Source: CAYRLW01 sp964425215
GTDB lineage: Bacteria; Spirochaetota; Spirochaetia; Treponematales; Breznakiellaceae
DNA: 64,000 bases
NCBI GenBank assembly: GCA_964425215.1
Contig: CAYRLW010000005.1
Coordinates: 49,163-113,162, forward strand
Direction: 5' to 3'
Shown: positions 39,377 through 48,354 of the stretch, piece after piece
How the letters are laid out: the number at the start of each line of letters is the position of its first letter
Position numbering within the stretch: position 1 is the first letter of the stretch
Program-made: the position numbers and the translations under genes
The notes under the pieces: model-generated
Seen by the model: only the letters and a program-made list of their open reading frames with translations
Database searches by the model: none
Told to the model about the DNA's origin: nothing

Positions 39377-42220
39377 ATGGCGCCTGATAAACGAAAAATC
39401 AAACCGGTAAATGAAATCGATGTTCAAAGCGGTTCCTCTTCCCACGGAAACCGCCGAGGGTCTTTCTTTTTCCGTCTTCTTCGAATTTCAGAACACTGGG
39501 CGCTGACCTTGGTGGACGCACGGGGCAATGCTCTGGAGCCGGATTTTCGTCGGTTCACGGGAATTCAACGGCTTGCTCTCCGGGAGTTTTCCGCTTCCTT
39601 GAATCAGGACACTATCCTTTTCTCCTGGGGCCTTAACCCTCTCGATCCCGAATTCCAGGTAGTCTACGATCCGAGGCCCCATCTGATAGAATTGGCCCTA
39701 GCCACTTCTCAGACCGTGGATGCGGATTTTCAGCCCCTGACCTTTGCCGAAGGTATATTCCGCTTGGTTCTCTTGGTTGAAGACACTGCAAATTCCGGGG
39801 TATCCATCACTGTCGGTTTAGAAGCCCAAGACGGCTCCCCTATGGGGACCGAGGAAAAATCGAAGTCCAAGGAAAAGTCAAAAGTCTTAGCCATCTCCAG
39901 CCAGCAGGTGCTGTGGGGAACCCAAATCTATACTGTAGCGGATATGGGCCCATTATGGAAGGATATCCAAGCCCTAGGGGCAAAAATAAAACGGGAAGAT
40001 TTGCCGGTGTACCTTTCTATCGCCGTCAGTCGTTTTCCTTCCCTGGAAATTCGTTATAAAAACTACTATCAACGGATTGTAGGTACTTTGGAAACCCAGA
40101 ACGCCTTAATTTTTAAAGAGATCGATCCATACGGATACCTGCATATTCGTCCCGTGCCCACCGTGGAAGGGTATCCGCCCCTATTTTTTGAGGAAAAGGA
40201 TATTATTAAGGTCGTAGAGCTGGACGAGGACAGCAGGACTATCGCCGTGGCGGAGGTATTGTTCCCCGTAGACCCGGTGGATCAATTTAAAACGGTTCTC
40301 GCGAAATTGGGGAAGGACGCCCAGACCGGTGTCTATGAGGAGCAGGGATATTTTATTTTAGCCCCCGAATTCGCGGCCCGCTTTATTACGGAACATATCG
40401 GTGAATTGGTCGATACCTTTGTTCTATTGGAATCCCAATTGCTCCGATCCTATAAAATCTCCGTATTTAAACCTCTAGTTCAATTCGATTTCGGTTCTGG
40501 AATCGATTTTCTCAAAGGTACAGCACGGGTGGATATTGATGGACAGGAATTTTCCTACGCCTCTCTTCTAAACAAATATAAAAAAGAGGGTTTTCTTCGG
40601 CTCCAGGATGGGACCAAAGCGTATCCCCTTCCCCGGGAATTACAAAGGCTTCAGCGGCTTATCAATGTAAGGTCCGAATCCGACGTGGAGGTCTCTTTCT
40701 TTGACGTTCCCGTCCTGACGGATCTGCGGAGTATTAGCGCCACGGGGGCCGCTTGGAAACGGGCGCTACAATTTTTTCAAGGAATTAACCAGGTTTCTCA
40801 GAGGAACGCCGAGTACCCCATAGAGGGAGGTACCCTGCGGCCCTATCAGGTCTACGGTGTCCAATGGTTGGAACACCTGTCCGAGCACGGCCTGGGCGGG
40901 TGCCTTGCCGATGATATGGGCTTGGGTAAAACCATACAAGTCATTGCCCTGCTTCGCGGAGCGTACCGGCGGGGGTTAAAAGAACCAAGTTTGATTCTGA
41001 TCCCCCGATCCCTGATTTACAATTGGACAGCGGAACTTCGCCGTTTTGCCCCCGAATTGCGGGTCCAGGTTTTTTATGGTTCCCAAAGGGATTCCCAACA
41101 GCTAAGGGCACCGGAAACCCAGGTGGTCCTTTCCACCTACGCCACCGCCCGCATAGATCAAAAGGAGTTTGTGTCTATCCCTTGGCACTATCTCATAATA
41201 GACGAGTCGCAAACCATCAAAAATTCGGAAGCCAAAACTTCCCACGCCGTATTTTCTCTTAAGGCCGCCCATAAGATTGCCCTAAGCGGAACCCCGATGG
41301 AAAATAATCTGGGTGAACTCTACAGTTTGTTCAATTTCCTTAACCCTTCGTTATTCGGTAAAAAATCCGAGTTTATGAAAGCCTACCTAAGTCCTATTCA
41401 AGAACAGAGGGATTCCCAGGTTATCAGGGAATTAAAACTAAAAATTTACCCCTTCATCCTGCGTCGTTTAAAACAGGACGTTCTATCCGAATTACCGTCT
41501 AAGACCGAGCAGACCGTACTGATCGAGTTGGATCAGGATCATTTTACCTTGTATGAACGCCGTCGTCGGGAACTTCAAGAAAAAATTCAAATTTCCTTTA
41601 TCCAGGAAGGTATTCCTAAGACAATTTTTAGGGTGTTTCAAGCCCTGACCGAACTCCGACGTTTAGCCGGGGTTCCCGAGACAGAGGGGGAATACGGCGG
41701 TGTATCCGCGAAACGGGAATACCTGATGGAGATGGTGGAGAACCTGGTAGCCGAGGGGCATAAGTGTTTAATATTTACCAATCATCTGGCTACCGTGGAC
41801 CTCCTCTCCCAAGATTTGGGGAATCGAAATATTGGCAACCTTATTATGACCGGGGCCACGGTGGACCGTCAGGCCTTGGTTCAACGCTTTCAAACCGACG
41901 ATTCTATTAAAGCTTTTGTTATGACATTAAAAACCGGAGGGGTGGGACTTAACCTGACCGCGGCGGATTATGTGTTTATTTTTGATCCCTGGTGGAATCA
42001 GTCCGCGGAAGCCCAGGCGGTGGACCGTATTCATCGTATAGGCCAGACCAAACCGGTTTTTAGTTACCGGCTAATAGCAAAGGATACCATTGAGGAACGT
42101 ATGTTGGAACTCCAAGAAAGAAAGGTCGATCTCATCCAGTCTGTCCTCGTATCGGATTCGGATTTGGCTAAATCTCTTACCCCAGAGGATATAGATTTCC
42201 TCTTAGGTTCGCGAAAGTAG
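39377..42220 (+). CDS. SNF2-family DNA helicase/translocase
   Basis: The 947-residue protein has an unrecognised N-terminal half (about 1-470) and a full SNF2 motor. Motor motifs are motif I LADDMGLGKTIQVIALL (about residue 510), II in IIDESQTIKN (about 609, DESQ in place of DEAH), III in ALSGTPMENNLGELYSLFNFLNP, V in MTLKTGGVGLNLTAADYVFIFDPWWN and VI in AVDRIHRIGQTKPVFSYRL (about 885). No SWIM, bromo- or nuclease domain is visible. SNF2 motors track on double-stranded DNA and remodel protein-DNA complexes. The gene is followed after 9 bp by an unrecognised gene and preceded by repeats, so the pair may be an accessory islet. Confidence 0.9.
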   Translation: MAPDKRKIKPVNEIDVQSGSSSHGNRRGSFFFRLLRISEHWALTLVDARGNALEPDFRRFTGIQRLALREFSASLNQDTILFSWGLNPLDPEFQVVYDPRPHLIELALATSQTVDADFQPLTFAEGIFRLVLLVEDTANSGVSITVGLEAQDGSPMGTEEKSKSKEKSKVLAISSQQVLWGTQIYTVADMGPLWKDIQALGAKIKREDLPVYLSIAVSRFPSLEIRYKNYYQRIVGTLETQNALIFKEIDPYGYLHIRPVPTVEGYPPLFFEEKDIIKVVELDEDSRTIAVAEVLFPVDPVDQFKTVLAKLGKDAQTGVYEEQGYFILAPEFAARFITEHIGELVDTFVLLESQLLRSYKISVFKPLVQFDFGSGIDFLKGTARVDIDGQEFSYASLLNKYKKEGFLRLQDGTKAYPLPRELQRLQRLINVRSESDVEVSFFDVPVLTDLRSISATGAAWKRALQFFQGINQVSQRNAEYPIEGGTLRPYQVYGVQWLEHLSEHGLGGCLADDMGLGKTIQVIALLRGAYRRGLKEPSLILIPRSLIYNWTAELRRFAPELRVQVFYGSQRDSQQLRAPETQVVLSTYATARIDQKEFVSIPWHYLIIDESQTIKNSEAKTSHAVFSLKAAHKIALSGTPMENNLGELYSLFNFLNPSLFGKKSEFMKAYLSPIQEQRDSQVIRELKLKIYPFILRRLKQDVLSELPSKTEQTVLIELDQDHFTLYERRRRELQEKIQISFIQEGIPKTIFRVFQALTELRRLAGVPETEGEYGGVSAKREYLMEMVENLVAEGHKCLIFTNHLATVDLLSQDLGNRNIGNLIMTGATVDRQALVQRFQTDDSIKAFVMTLKTGGVGLNLTAADYVFIFDPWWNQSAEAQAVDRIHRIGQTKPVFSYRLIAKDTIEERMLELQERKVDLIQSVLVSDSDLAKSLTPEDIDFLLGSRK

Positions 42221-42229
42221 GGATTTCCT

Positions 42230-44032
42230 ATGGAAACTTTAAAAGGGACAATATATTCCCAGTTAATGGCCTTGACCGTGGACACCCTGCGGCCCATGGC
42301 CCAATTTTTGCTTGGACCGGGTAGGAAAAAACCGGCCAATAAGGATGAAATCGCCACAGAAATAGCCCAGTTTTTAGATTTTAAAAACCAAGAAGAATTC
42401 GACGCTTTTTTTTCTAGCCTAAAACCCTGGCTTAAGGAGACGATTCAAACCACCGTTTTTTGGGAATTCGTCCACATTCCTAGCCTGGAGAAAAAATATA
42501 ACATTACGATATTGAAGAGGGGGTATTGGAATTACAGCTATAATGGGATTTTAGATACGGAAGCCGAAAAGGGGCTTAGCTTCTTTAAAACCCTTAAGAC
42601 GGAGTATCTTTGGCTTATACCTCTCTTTAGGGAGGTGTTTTTACCCTTTTTACCGAAACCGGAAGGTTACACCTACGAGGGTACGGAACAACCGGACGAG
42701 CTTCCCTGGAGCAACGAGGGAACCATTTTCGAGACCCTGAACCTTTTAATAAACGTGTGCGAGGACGTGCTCAAGTCGGATACCACAAAAACCCATGGGG
42801 AGTGGATCCGTAAGGGAATGAATAAGACTTTACTAAATAAAATCCGTCCTCTTTGCGGTCAGGCCGAATTCAGTCTTTCCAAAAAATACAGATTGGACCC
42901 AATCGATCTTTTTTTTCGTTGGTACGTAACCCTCCGTTTCCAGCTTAAACATAAAGACGAGGATAGTCTTTCCACTATCCAAAACTTAATCAAAATTTTT
43001 TTCGCCCCCAACCAGAGGCCTTCATCCTCGGGACCTTTTTTGGGAGCCTGGACAGAATTTTATATTTTAAACGACCACCTGTCCCTAAAAAACACCAACG
43101 ACGCCCATATTCCCTCGGATATTCCCCCTTCGCGGAACCTTTTTTATCAAGTTTTTTACGAGTGTGCCAAAAATCGTACGTGGTATTCCGTGGAAGATCT
43201 ATATTGGTCCCTCTATCTTAGAGAGCGGACTTTTAGGTACACGGACTATTACACCGAAATGCACGGGCTTAGGTGCAGGGGCGATCAACTGGTCCTGAAC
43301 GACAACCAGCGGATTGTTGCGGAATACGATAGGTATGTGTACGTTTGGGGGCCCCAACGGAATATTCTTTTAGGCCTTCCCCTGTTTCGGGGCTATTGGT
43401 ACCTTATGTCCCTATTGGGACTGGTGGAGATCACCGAAACCGAACCCAATAAGCCCCTCTATATCGGCGGTCAAGAGCGGAACGTTTCATCCTACGATTG
43501 TCTTTCCCATATCCGTGTAACGCCCCTGGGGGCCTACTGTCTGGGTCTGCAAAAGGAATATCAGATCCAAAACCCGCGGACCTACGAAGCCATCGCCGAC
43601 AAAGAATTGCTACTGGTCACCTTCCGGGGTCATTCCCTGGAACGGAAACTTTTCCTACAGCAAATCGGTATCCCCTTGGGGATGGAGAGATACCGTATAA
43701 GCGAAGATTCCTTTATTCGGGGATGCGAAAATCCAGAGGATCTTCAGCTTCGAATCAAAAAATTTAAGACCCTCATCGATTCCGAACCCTCTGAACGGTG
43801 GGAACGTTTTTTTAAGGACCTTAACACCCGGGCATCCCTCCTTTCCGACCAGGAGGGGGCTTTTATTTTTAACCTGCATAGTCCCCCTTCCGTCGTTCAA
43901 ACGCTCTTGGTTAAGGCAAAAGTCCGGGGGCTTTATTTCCGCGCGGAGGGCAACCGGCTGGTGGTCAGGTCGCAGGATTACAAAAAATTCTGCAAATTAG
44001 TCCAAGAGGAGGGTTTCTTTACCAAATTTTAG
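42230..44032 (+). CDS. Unrecognised 600-residue partner of SNF2 helicase
   Basis: This soluble 600-residue protein has no signal or membrane segment. The N-terminus (LRPMAQFLLGPGRKKPANKDEIATEIAQFL) resembles small SAP/helix-turn-helix modules in helicase-associated proteins. The C-terminus (SPPSVVQTLLVKAKVRGLYFRAEGNRLVVRSQDYKKFCKLVQEEGFF) resembles the terminal part of XPB-like 'helicase-associated' domains. The middle is rich in aromatic residues (YTDYYTEM, YVYVWGPQ). No nuclease or methylase motifs are evident. The ribosome-binding site AGGGA is weak. The 9-bp spacing implies co-expression with the SNF2 motor and possibly a complex. The function is unknown; the similarity remarks are weak. 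Confidence 0.7.
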   Translation: METLKGTIYSQLMALTVDTLRPMAQFLLGPGRKKPANKDEIATEIAQFLDFKNQEEFDAFFSSLKPWLKETIQTTVFWEFVHIPSLEKKYNITILKRGYWNYSYNGILDTEAEKGLSFFKTLKTEYLWLIPLFREVFLPFLPKPEGYTYEGTEQPDELPWSNEGTIFETLNLLINVCEDVLKSDTTKTHGEWIRKGMNKTLLNKIRPLCGQAEFSLSKKYRLDPIDLFFRWYVTLRFQLKHKDEDSLSTIQNLIKIFFAPNQRPSSSGPFLGAWTEFYILNDHLSLKNTNDAHIPSDIPPSRNLFYQVFYECAKNRTWYSVEDLYWSLYLRERTFRYTDYYTEMHGLRCRGDQLVLNDNQRIVAEYDRYVYVWGPQRNILLGLPLFRGYWYLMSLLGLVEITETEPNKPLYIGGQERNVSSYDCLSHIRVTPLGAYCLGLQKEYQIQNPRTYEAIADKELLLVTFRGHSLERKLFLQQIGIPLGMERYRISEDSFIRGCENPEDLQLRIKKFKTLIDSEPSERWERFFKDLNTRASLLSDQEGAFIFNLHSPPSVVQTLLVKAKVRGLYFRAEGNRLVVRSQDYKKFCKLVQEEGFFTKF

Positions 44033-44058
44033 GGCCCACGGGTTCTAAAAATTTTATC

Positions 44059-44604
44059 TTACAGGAGTTTGTCGGACCTGTACCTTGCAAACTCCCCAAG
44101 GAGCCGACTTAATCGGGATTTTTTGAGCCTAAGGGAACCCTTGGGCTCTAAAAATCTGCAATTCCGCCAGGCTCCTAGAGGGTGTCCAGCGCGATAATGC
44201 GGCTTTTTCGATGGATTTGGATGAATCAGGGGATAGAAGGATTCCGCCGTTTCGGTCCCCCGTTTTCGGGGCCGGGGCACGCCAAAGGATGCGAAGCGGG
44301 AAGCTACCTGGGCCACGGCGGTATCGAGGGTTTCTCCGCCGGCGGTTACGTTGACGATTATACCGTCGTGCTGTACCAGGGTATCCCGAATGGCGGTCAA
44401 TTTTCTAGCTATCTCCCCCCGATCCATCGATACAAATGACTTGACCCGATCGAACTGGGATAGACCGTTCCACAGTTCCTCCACCCCTTTAGCACGGCTT
44501 ACCAGGCGGCTTGACCGGGATAGGGCGTAGGAATGACCCGAAAGGGCTACCGAGCGACTGCTTCCCATTTTTAATTTTTCCCTAATCATTGTGACATTAG
44601 ACAT
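44059..44604 (-). pseudogene. Remnant of an M16C (PreP-like) metalloprotease
   Basis: The frame resembles only an internal segment of presequence proteases (M16C). It reads SGHSYALSRSSRLVSRAKGVEELWNGLSQF, then IARKLTAIRDTLVQHDGIIVNVTAGGETLDTAVAQVASRFASFG. This corresponds to the middle of roughly 1000-residue PreP/PITRM1 proteins. The catalytic N-terminal part (HxxEH) and the C-terminal quarter are missing, and the last 50 residues (from about HPNPSKKPHYR) look out of frame. So it is most likely a decaying gene fragment trapped between the SNF2 pair and the PEGA gene. Confidence 0.6.
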
Positions 44605-44635
44605 TAAGACCGATAGACTTTTATCAAAACCCTAC

Positions 44636-44641
44636 TATACT
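44636..44641 (+). promoter_or_regulatory. -10 box of the PEGA protein gene, predicting a leaderless mRNA
   Basis: TATACT (44636-44641) in TACTATACT, 8 nt before the ATG at 44650. A weak -35 TAGACT lies at 44614-44619 (16-bp spacer). No Shine-Dalgarno is visible (TTTCTTCT precedes the ATG). Confidence 0.6.
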
Positions 44642-44649
44642 TTTCTTCT

Positions 44650-46308
44650 ATGAAGTTCCGTAGGATTTCATCCCCCTTGGCTTTTCTCATCGGATTGTTC
44701 TTCCTTTCCCCCCTGTTTGCCGATTCAATCGACGTGGTCCAGGGGGAGGGTTTGGAAATTCAAACAACCCCCTCGGCGGCGGATGTCTACCTGAATGGAA
44801 TTAAAAGGGGAATCACCCCGCTGGTGCTTACCGGATTGCCCGCGACGGTCTACGATGTGGTCATTTCCAAGGAGGCCTACCGGGACGAGCGGTTAACCGT
44901 GACTATCAGCGGGGGAAATAAAATAATCGTTACTAAAACGTTGACCCCTCTGACCGGTACCGTGTCGCTGTCCATCCGTGGGGCCCCGGGGGTGGCGACC
45001 CCATCTCCGCTGTCGATTCAAATATGGGTGGACGATAAAAGAGCGGTGGGTCCCCAGCTTACGCTTCCCGTGGGGCTTCATAGCCTTAGGGTGCGGGCCT
45101 TTGGGTATGAAGATCGCGAAAGGGCGGTGTACGTTTCCCCGAATAGCGTTAGGGTGGAAGAGTTTGTCCTTATGCCCGCGGCTTTTAGGGCAGAAGCTTT
45201 TTCCGCGGATAGGAACCGTTTTAACCCCCATAATCCGGGACTTTTGGGGACCGTGGATTTTTCCTTTTTTGTCAGCGCCCCCGGCTGGGCTCGCCTGGAG
45301 ATCACCGATTCCTCCGGGGCGGTGGTATTTTCGAAAAAGTTGGATAATTTTAGTTCATGGATCCAGCATTACCGATGGGACGGCCGGGACTTACAGGGAA
45401 TGAGCGTGGCCGATGGGGTCTATTCGGCGGTCCTAAGCGCCGGACCTTCCTCGGAAGGGGCAACCGAAACCTTTCGCTTAAAAACCTCCGTTCGGATTGA
45501 CTCTTCGATGGTGGTTCGGCCGGAAACGGTGTTTTCCGGACTCGGGGGACTACTCTTCGCCCCATCTCCGGAACTATCCAGCGCCCCGTCTTTTCAGTTT
45601 GATACGGCCTTGCTGTTTGGATACCCCTACCGGAGCCCCGGTTCTTTCCAAAGTCTCCCCTTCGCGGCGGCCCTTTCGGTGGTCCCCTTTGATGGATGGA
45701 ACATCGCAGCTACCGCCTCGGTTACACCCCAGCCAGGAAGCAATGGGGACACGGCCCTGGGGGCCTCCCTTACCCACGCCTTCGACGTCATTCCCGGGAC
45801 GATGTTCCCTAAAACAGCCCTATCCGTGGCCTACCTCTGGTCCTTCACCGATGGAACGACCCCCTTTAACGGTCGGCCGGGCTTTTTGGTGGGCCTCCCC
45901 CTAGCCTGGGAATTTTCACTGCCCCCGGCGCAAAATCGATCGGCCCCGAACCTACCAGAGCCAAGCCTGTCAGAGCGGGGCCTACCAGTGGCGGATCCCG
46001 TAGCCCTACGGCCCACGGTGCTGGTATCGCCGGCCCTTCACTGGGCTTCCGGCGCAGAGCTACCCCGTTTGGTGGGTAGCGGGGCGTTGGAGGTTAGGGG
46101 GCGTACGTTCAGCGGAGGAATTTCCGCCCAGTCGGACTTCGGTTTAGACGGGGGACCCTTTTGGGATGGGGCCCCGATTCTTTGGGGAATGGAACTCCAT
46201 CTTTTCCCCGTCCCCTCGCTTTTTGTCCTTAGCGTATACACCGGAGGCTGGATTGATTCCGTGTCCGCCGGTATGTTTGTGGGGCTGGGGGCGGGAATTG
46301 TACGGTAG
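44650..46308 (+). CDS. PEGA-domain protein with C-terminal barrel-like region, envelope-associated
   Basis: The 552-residue protein has a signal peptide (LAFLIGLFFLSPLFA, cleavage near ADS). A PEGA domain follows (IQTTPSAADVYLNGIKRGITPLVLTGLPATVYDVVISKEAY), then a second similar domain (GLHSLRVRAFGYEDRERAVYV). A FlgD/FlgE-like Ig domain follows (SFFVSAPGWARLEITDSSGAVVFSKK..HYRWDGRDLQGMSVADGVYSAVL). The last part (from about 290) shows alternating hydrophobic strands and ends GLGAGIVR, suggestive of an outer-membrane beta-barrel, though the C-terminal residue is Arg. PEGA domains bind surface polysaccharides. The role is inferred. Confidence 0.75.
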   Translation: MKFRRISSPLAFLIGLFFLSPLFADSIDVVQGEGLEIQTTPSAADVYLNGIKRGITPLVLTGLPATVYDVVISKEAYRDERLTVTISGGNKIIVTKTLTPLTGTVSLSIRGAPGVATPSPLSIQIWVDDKRAVGPQLTLPVGLHSLRVRAFGYEDRERAVYVSPNSVRVEEFVLMPAAFRAEAFSADRNRFNPHNPGLLGTVDFSFFVSAPGWARLEITDSSGAVVFSKKLDNFSSWIQHYRWDGRDLQGMSVADGVYSAVLSAGPSSEGATETFRLKTSVRIDSSMVVRPETVFSGLGGLLFAPSPELSSAPSFQFDTALLFGYPYRSPGSFQSLPFAAALSVVPFDGWNIAATASVTPQPGSNGDTALGASLTHAFDVIPGTMFPKTALSVAYLWSFTDGTTPFNGRPGFLVGLPLAWEFSLPPAQNRSAPNLPEPSLSERGLPVADPVALRPTVLVSPALHWASGAELPRLVGSGALEVRGRTFSGGISAQSDFGLDGGPFWDGAPILWGMELHLFPVPSLFVLSVYTGGWIDSVSAGMFVGLGAGIVR

Positions 46309-46309
46309 G

Positions 46310-46348
46310 GAGGTTTTTTCAAAAGTAACAGACTTTTGAAAGAGCCTC
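46310..46348. repeat. Solo hairpin derivative of family A (terminator-like)
   Basis: GAGGTTTTTTCAAAAGT, loop AACAG, ACTTTTGAAAGAGCCTC. It follows the PEGA gene by 1 bp and may act as its terminator. It is the same solo form as at 39294-39334, with the core absent. Confidence 0.8.
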
Positions 46349-46398
46349 TAGGGTTTTAGTTTTTTAATCCCCGTTATAGGATACCATAGGAGGCGGAT

Positions 46399-47598
46399 AT
46401 GTACGGAAAAATTAAAGCGGATATTCAGGAACGGCTTGAAAATTTAAGGGCCCAGGGCCTGTATAAGGGTGAACGGGTCCTTTCTAGTTCCCAGGGGACA
46501 TCGATTCGGGTTCAATTGGCTAACGGAACGGAGATGGAGGCCCTTAATTTTTGCGCCAATAATTACCTGGCCCTGGCGAATCGGAACGAATTACGGCAAG
46601 GAGCCTGCGAAGCTATGGAGGAGTGGGGATACGGACTTTCTTCGGTGCGGTTTATCTGCGGTACCCAGGGGGCCCATAAAATGTTGGAGCGGGAGATCGC
46701 CGAATTTTTAGGAACCGATGACGCTATCCTTTTTTCATCCTGTTTTGACGCCAACGGCGGGGTCTTTGAAGCCCTTTTGGACGCCGATAGCGCGGTTCTA
46801 ACCGATTCTTTGAACCACGCTTCGATAATCGACGGGGTCCGGCTCTGTAAGGCTACCCGCTATATTTATGACCATCTGAATATGGCCGATTTGGAAGCCA
46901 AACTTAAGGAAGCCCAGGCTTCTAAGTACCGGCTTATCGTGACCGACGGGGTATTTTCCATGGACGGCGACATAGCTCCCCTGGGACCGATTTGCGATTT
47001 GGCGGAGGCCTACGATGCCCTGGTTTTGGTGGACGACAGCCACGCCACGGGGTTTGTGGGTCCCCGCGGTCGGGGAACGGCGGAGTATTGCGGCGTCATG
47101 GGCCGGGTGGATCTAATCACCACCACCTTCGGGAAGGCCTTGGGGGGAGCTTCGGGAGGCTGTGTGGCGGGGCGGAAGGAACTGGTGGAATGGCTTCGTC
47201 AGAAGGCCCGCCCCTACCTCTTTAGCAATACCCTGGCGCCGGCCATCGTGGGGGGAACTCGGGCGGCCCTACGTTTGGCGGCCCATGCAGAGGATCTGCG
47301 AACCCAACTGAGGAAAAACACCCTGCGGTTCAGAACCTCCATGACCCAAGCGGGCTTTGAAATCCGGCCGGGGGATCATCCCATCGTTCCGGTCCTTTTA
47401 CACGACGAAAACCGGGCGGTTTCCATGGCGGAACGGTTATTGGAAGAGGGGATCTACGTTATCGCCTTTAGCTTTCCCGTGGTTCCCCGGGGCTCGGCCC
47501 GGATCCGCGTTCAATTATCCGCGGGCCATACCGACGACATGGTAGACCGCTGTGTATCCGCCTTTATTCGGGTAGGGAAAGAATTGGGGGCCATCTAG
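46399..47598 (+). CDS. kbl: 2-amino-3-ketobutyrate CoA ligase / glycine C-acetyltransferase
   Basis: This enzyme is PLP-dependent and cleaves 2-amino-3-oxobutyrate with CoA to glycine and acetyl-CoA, in threonine degradation. The 399-residue product has the alpha-oxoamine synthase signature: LNFCANNYLALANR, SSVRFICGTQGAHKMLE, FSSCFDANGGVFEALLDADSAVLTDSLNHASIIDGVRL, LVLVDDSHATGFVGPRGRGT and PLP lysine K246 in TTTFGKALGGASGG. No tdh (threonine dehydrogenase) is adjacent, so its main substrate source is unclear. Ribosome-binding site AGGAGG. Confidence 0.93.
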   Translation: MYGKIKADIQERLENLRAQGLYKGERVLSSSQGTSIRVQLANGTEMEALNFCANNYLALANRNELRQGACEAMEEWGYGLSSVRFICGTQGAHKMLEREIAEFLGTDDAILFSSCFDANGGVFEALLDADSAVLTDSLNHASIIDGVRLCKATRYIYDHLNMADLEAKLKEAQASKYRLIVTDGVFSMDGDIAPLGPICDLAEAYDALVLVDDSHATGFVGPRGRGTAEYCGVMGRVDLITTTFGKALGGASGGCVAGRKELVEWLRQKARPYLFSNTLAPAIVGGTRAALRLAAHAEDLRTQLRKNTLRFRTSMTQAGFEIRPGDHPIVPVLLHDENRAVSMAERLLEEGIYVIAFSFPVVPRGSARIRVQLSAGHTDDMVDRCVSAFIRVGKELGAI

Positions 47599-47665
47599 AA
47601 GCCTGGAAAACCAGCCCGTGGACTGGTCCCCCAGACCCTTGGACAAAGGGCCCCCGGAAAGTCCC

Positions 47666-47694
47666 TTGAGAATTTATCCGTCCCCTGATATAGT
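47666..47694 (+). promoter_or_regulatory. Promoter of the DUF134-NifX gene
   Basis: TTGAGA (47666-47671), 17-bp spacer, TATAGT (47689-47694), 39 bp before the ATG; ribosome-binding site GGAGGA at 47717-47722. Confidence 0.75.
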
Positions 47695-47733
47695 AAATGG
47701 GAAAATGCCCAAAACTGGAGGACCCATACCCCT

Positions 47734-48354
47734 ATGGCTCGACCGATGATGCATAGGCGAATCGCCATTCGGCCAAGGATCGTCGCCTTTAAACCCATAG
47801 ACGCGCCGCTTTGCGATTTAGAAGAGGTGCGGCTTACCTTTGATGAGGTGGAGGCTCTGCGTCTGGCGGACTATGAGGGTCTGTACCAGGAGGCGGCGGC
47901 CCAAAGGATGGGGGTGTCCCGGCAAACCTTTGGAAGAATTATAGAAACGGCTCGAAAAAAGGTGGCCGATGGGCTCGTGAACGGTAAGATGCTCGTGTTT
48001 TCCCAGGGGAACGCGGTTCTACGGCCGGAGGAAGAGATGATACAGAAAATCGCTGTTCCGACTAAGGATGGGAACCTGAATCCCCACTTTGGTCAAACCG
48101 ATACCTACACCATTTTTACGGTAGAAAACCGTCGGGTCGTAGACCAAAGTCTCCTTTCGGAGACCGCGTTACGGGGGTGCAAGACCGGCATGGCCGCCGA
48201 GCTATCCCGTCAGGGGGTACGGAAACTCTTGGTAAGCCGTATCGGCGAGGGGGCTAAACGGGCCATGGGCGCCTTCGGCATCGAGGTGATTCCGGTTTCC
48301 GAAGGTCCCATCGCCGAGGTGATCCAATCGTACCTAGAAAACCTTACTGATTAG
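47734..48354 (+). CDS. DUF134 HTH protein fused to a NifX/NifB-type cofactor-binding domain
   Basis: The 206-residue protein has two modules. Residues 1-100 are DUF134 (MARPMMHRRIAIRPRIVAFKP, then LTFDEVEALRLADYEGLYQEAAAQRMGVSRQTFGRIIETARKKVADGL), a helix-turn-helix, sigma-region-4-like DNA-binding fold. Residues 105-200 resemble the dinitrogenase iron-molybdenum cofactor-binding fold (IAVPTKDGNLNPHFGQTDTYTIF, then LLVSRIGEGAKRAMGAFGIEVIPV). Such proteins are often near metal-cofactor and Fe-S genes; the role here could be metal-cofactor-responsive regulation. No nif genes are in the window. It converges on htrA with an 11-bp overlap. Confidence 0.85.
   Translation: MARPMMHRRIAIRPRIVAFKPIDAPLCDLEEVRLTFDEVEALRLADYEGLYQEAAAQRMGVSRQTFGRIIETARKKVADGLVNGKMLVFSQGNAVLRPEEEMIQKIAVPTKDGNLNPHFGQTDTYTIFTVENRRVVDQSLLSETALRGCKTGMAAELSRQGVRKLLVSRIGEGAKRAMGAFGIEVIPVSEGPIAEVIQSYLENLTD

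Noticed and set aside
39377..44032. Complete DISARM or BREX-type defence operon
   Set aside because: The SNF2 gene is present but no methylase, phospholipase D or PglZ/BrxC-type gene is linked, and the partner has no such motifs.
46555..47225. Additional short frames inside kbl and similar shadow frames inside other genes
   Set aside because: They lie wholly within well-identified genes in other frames and have no independent start signals.
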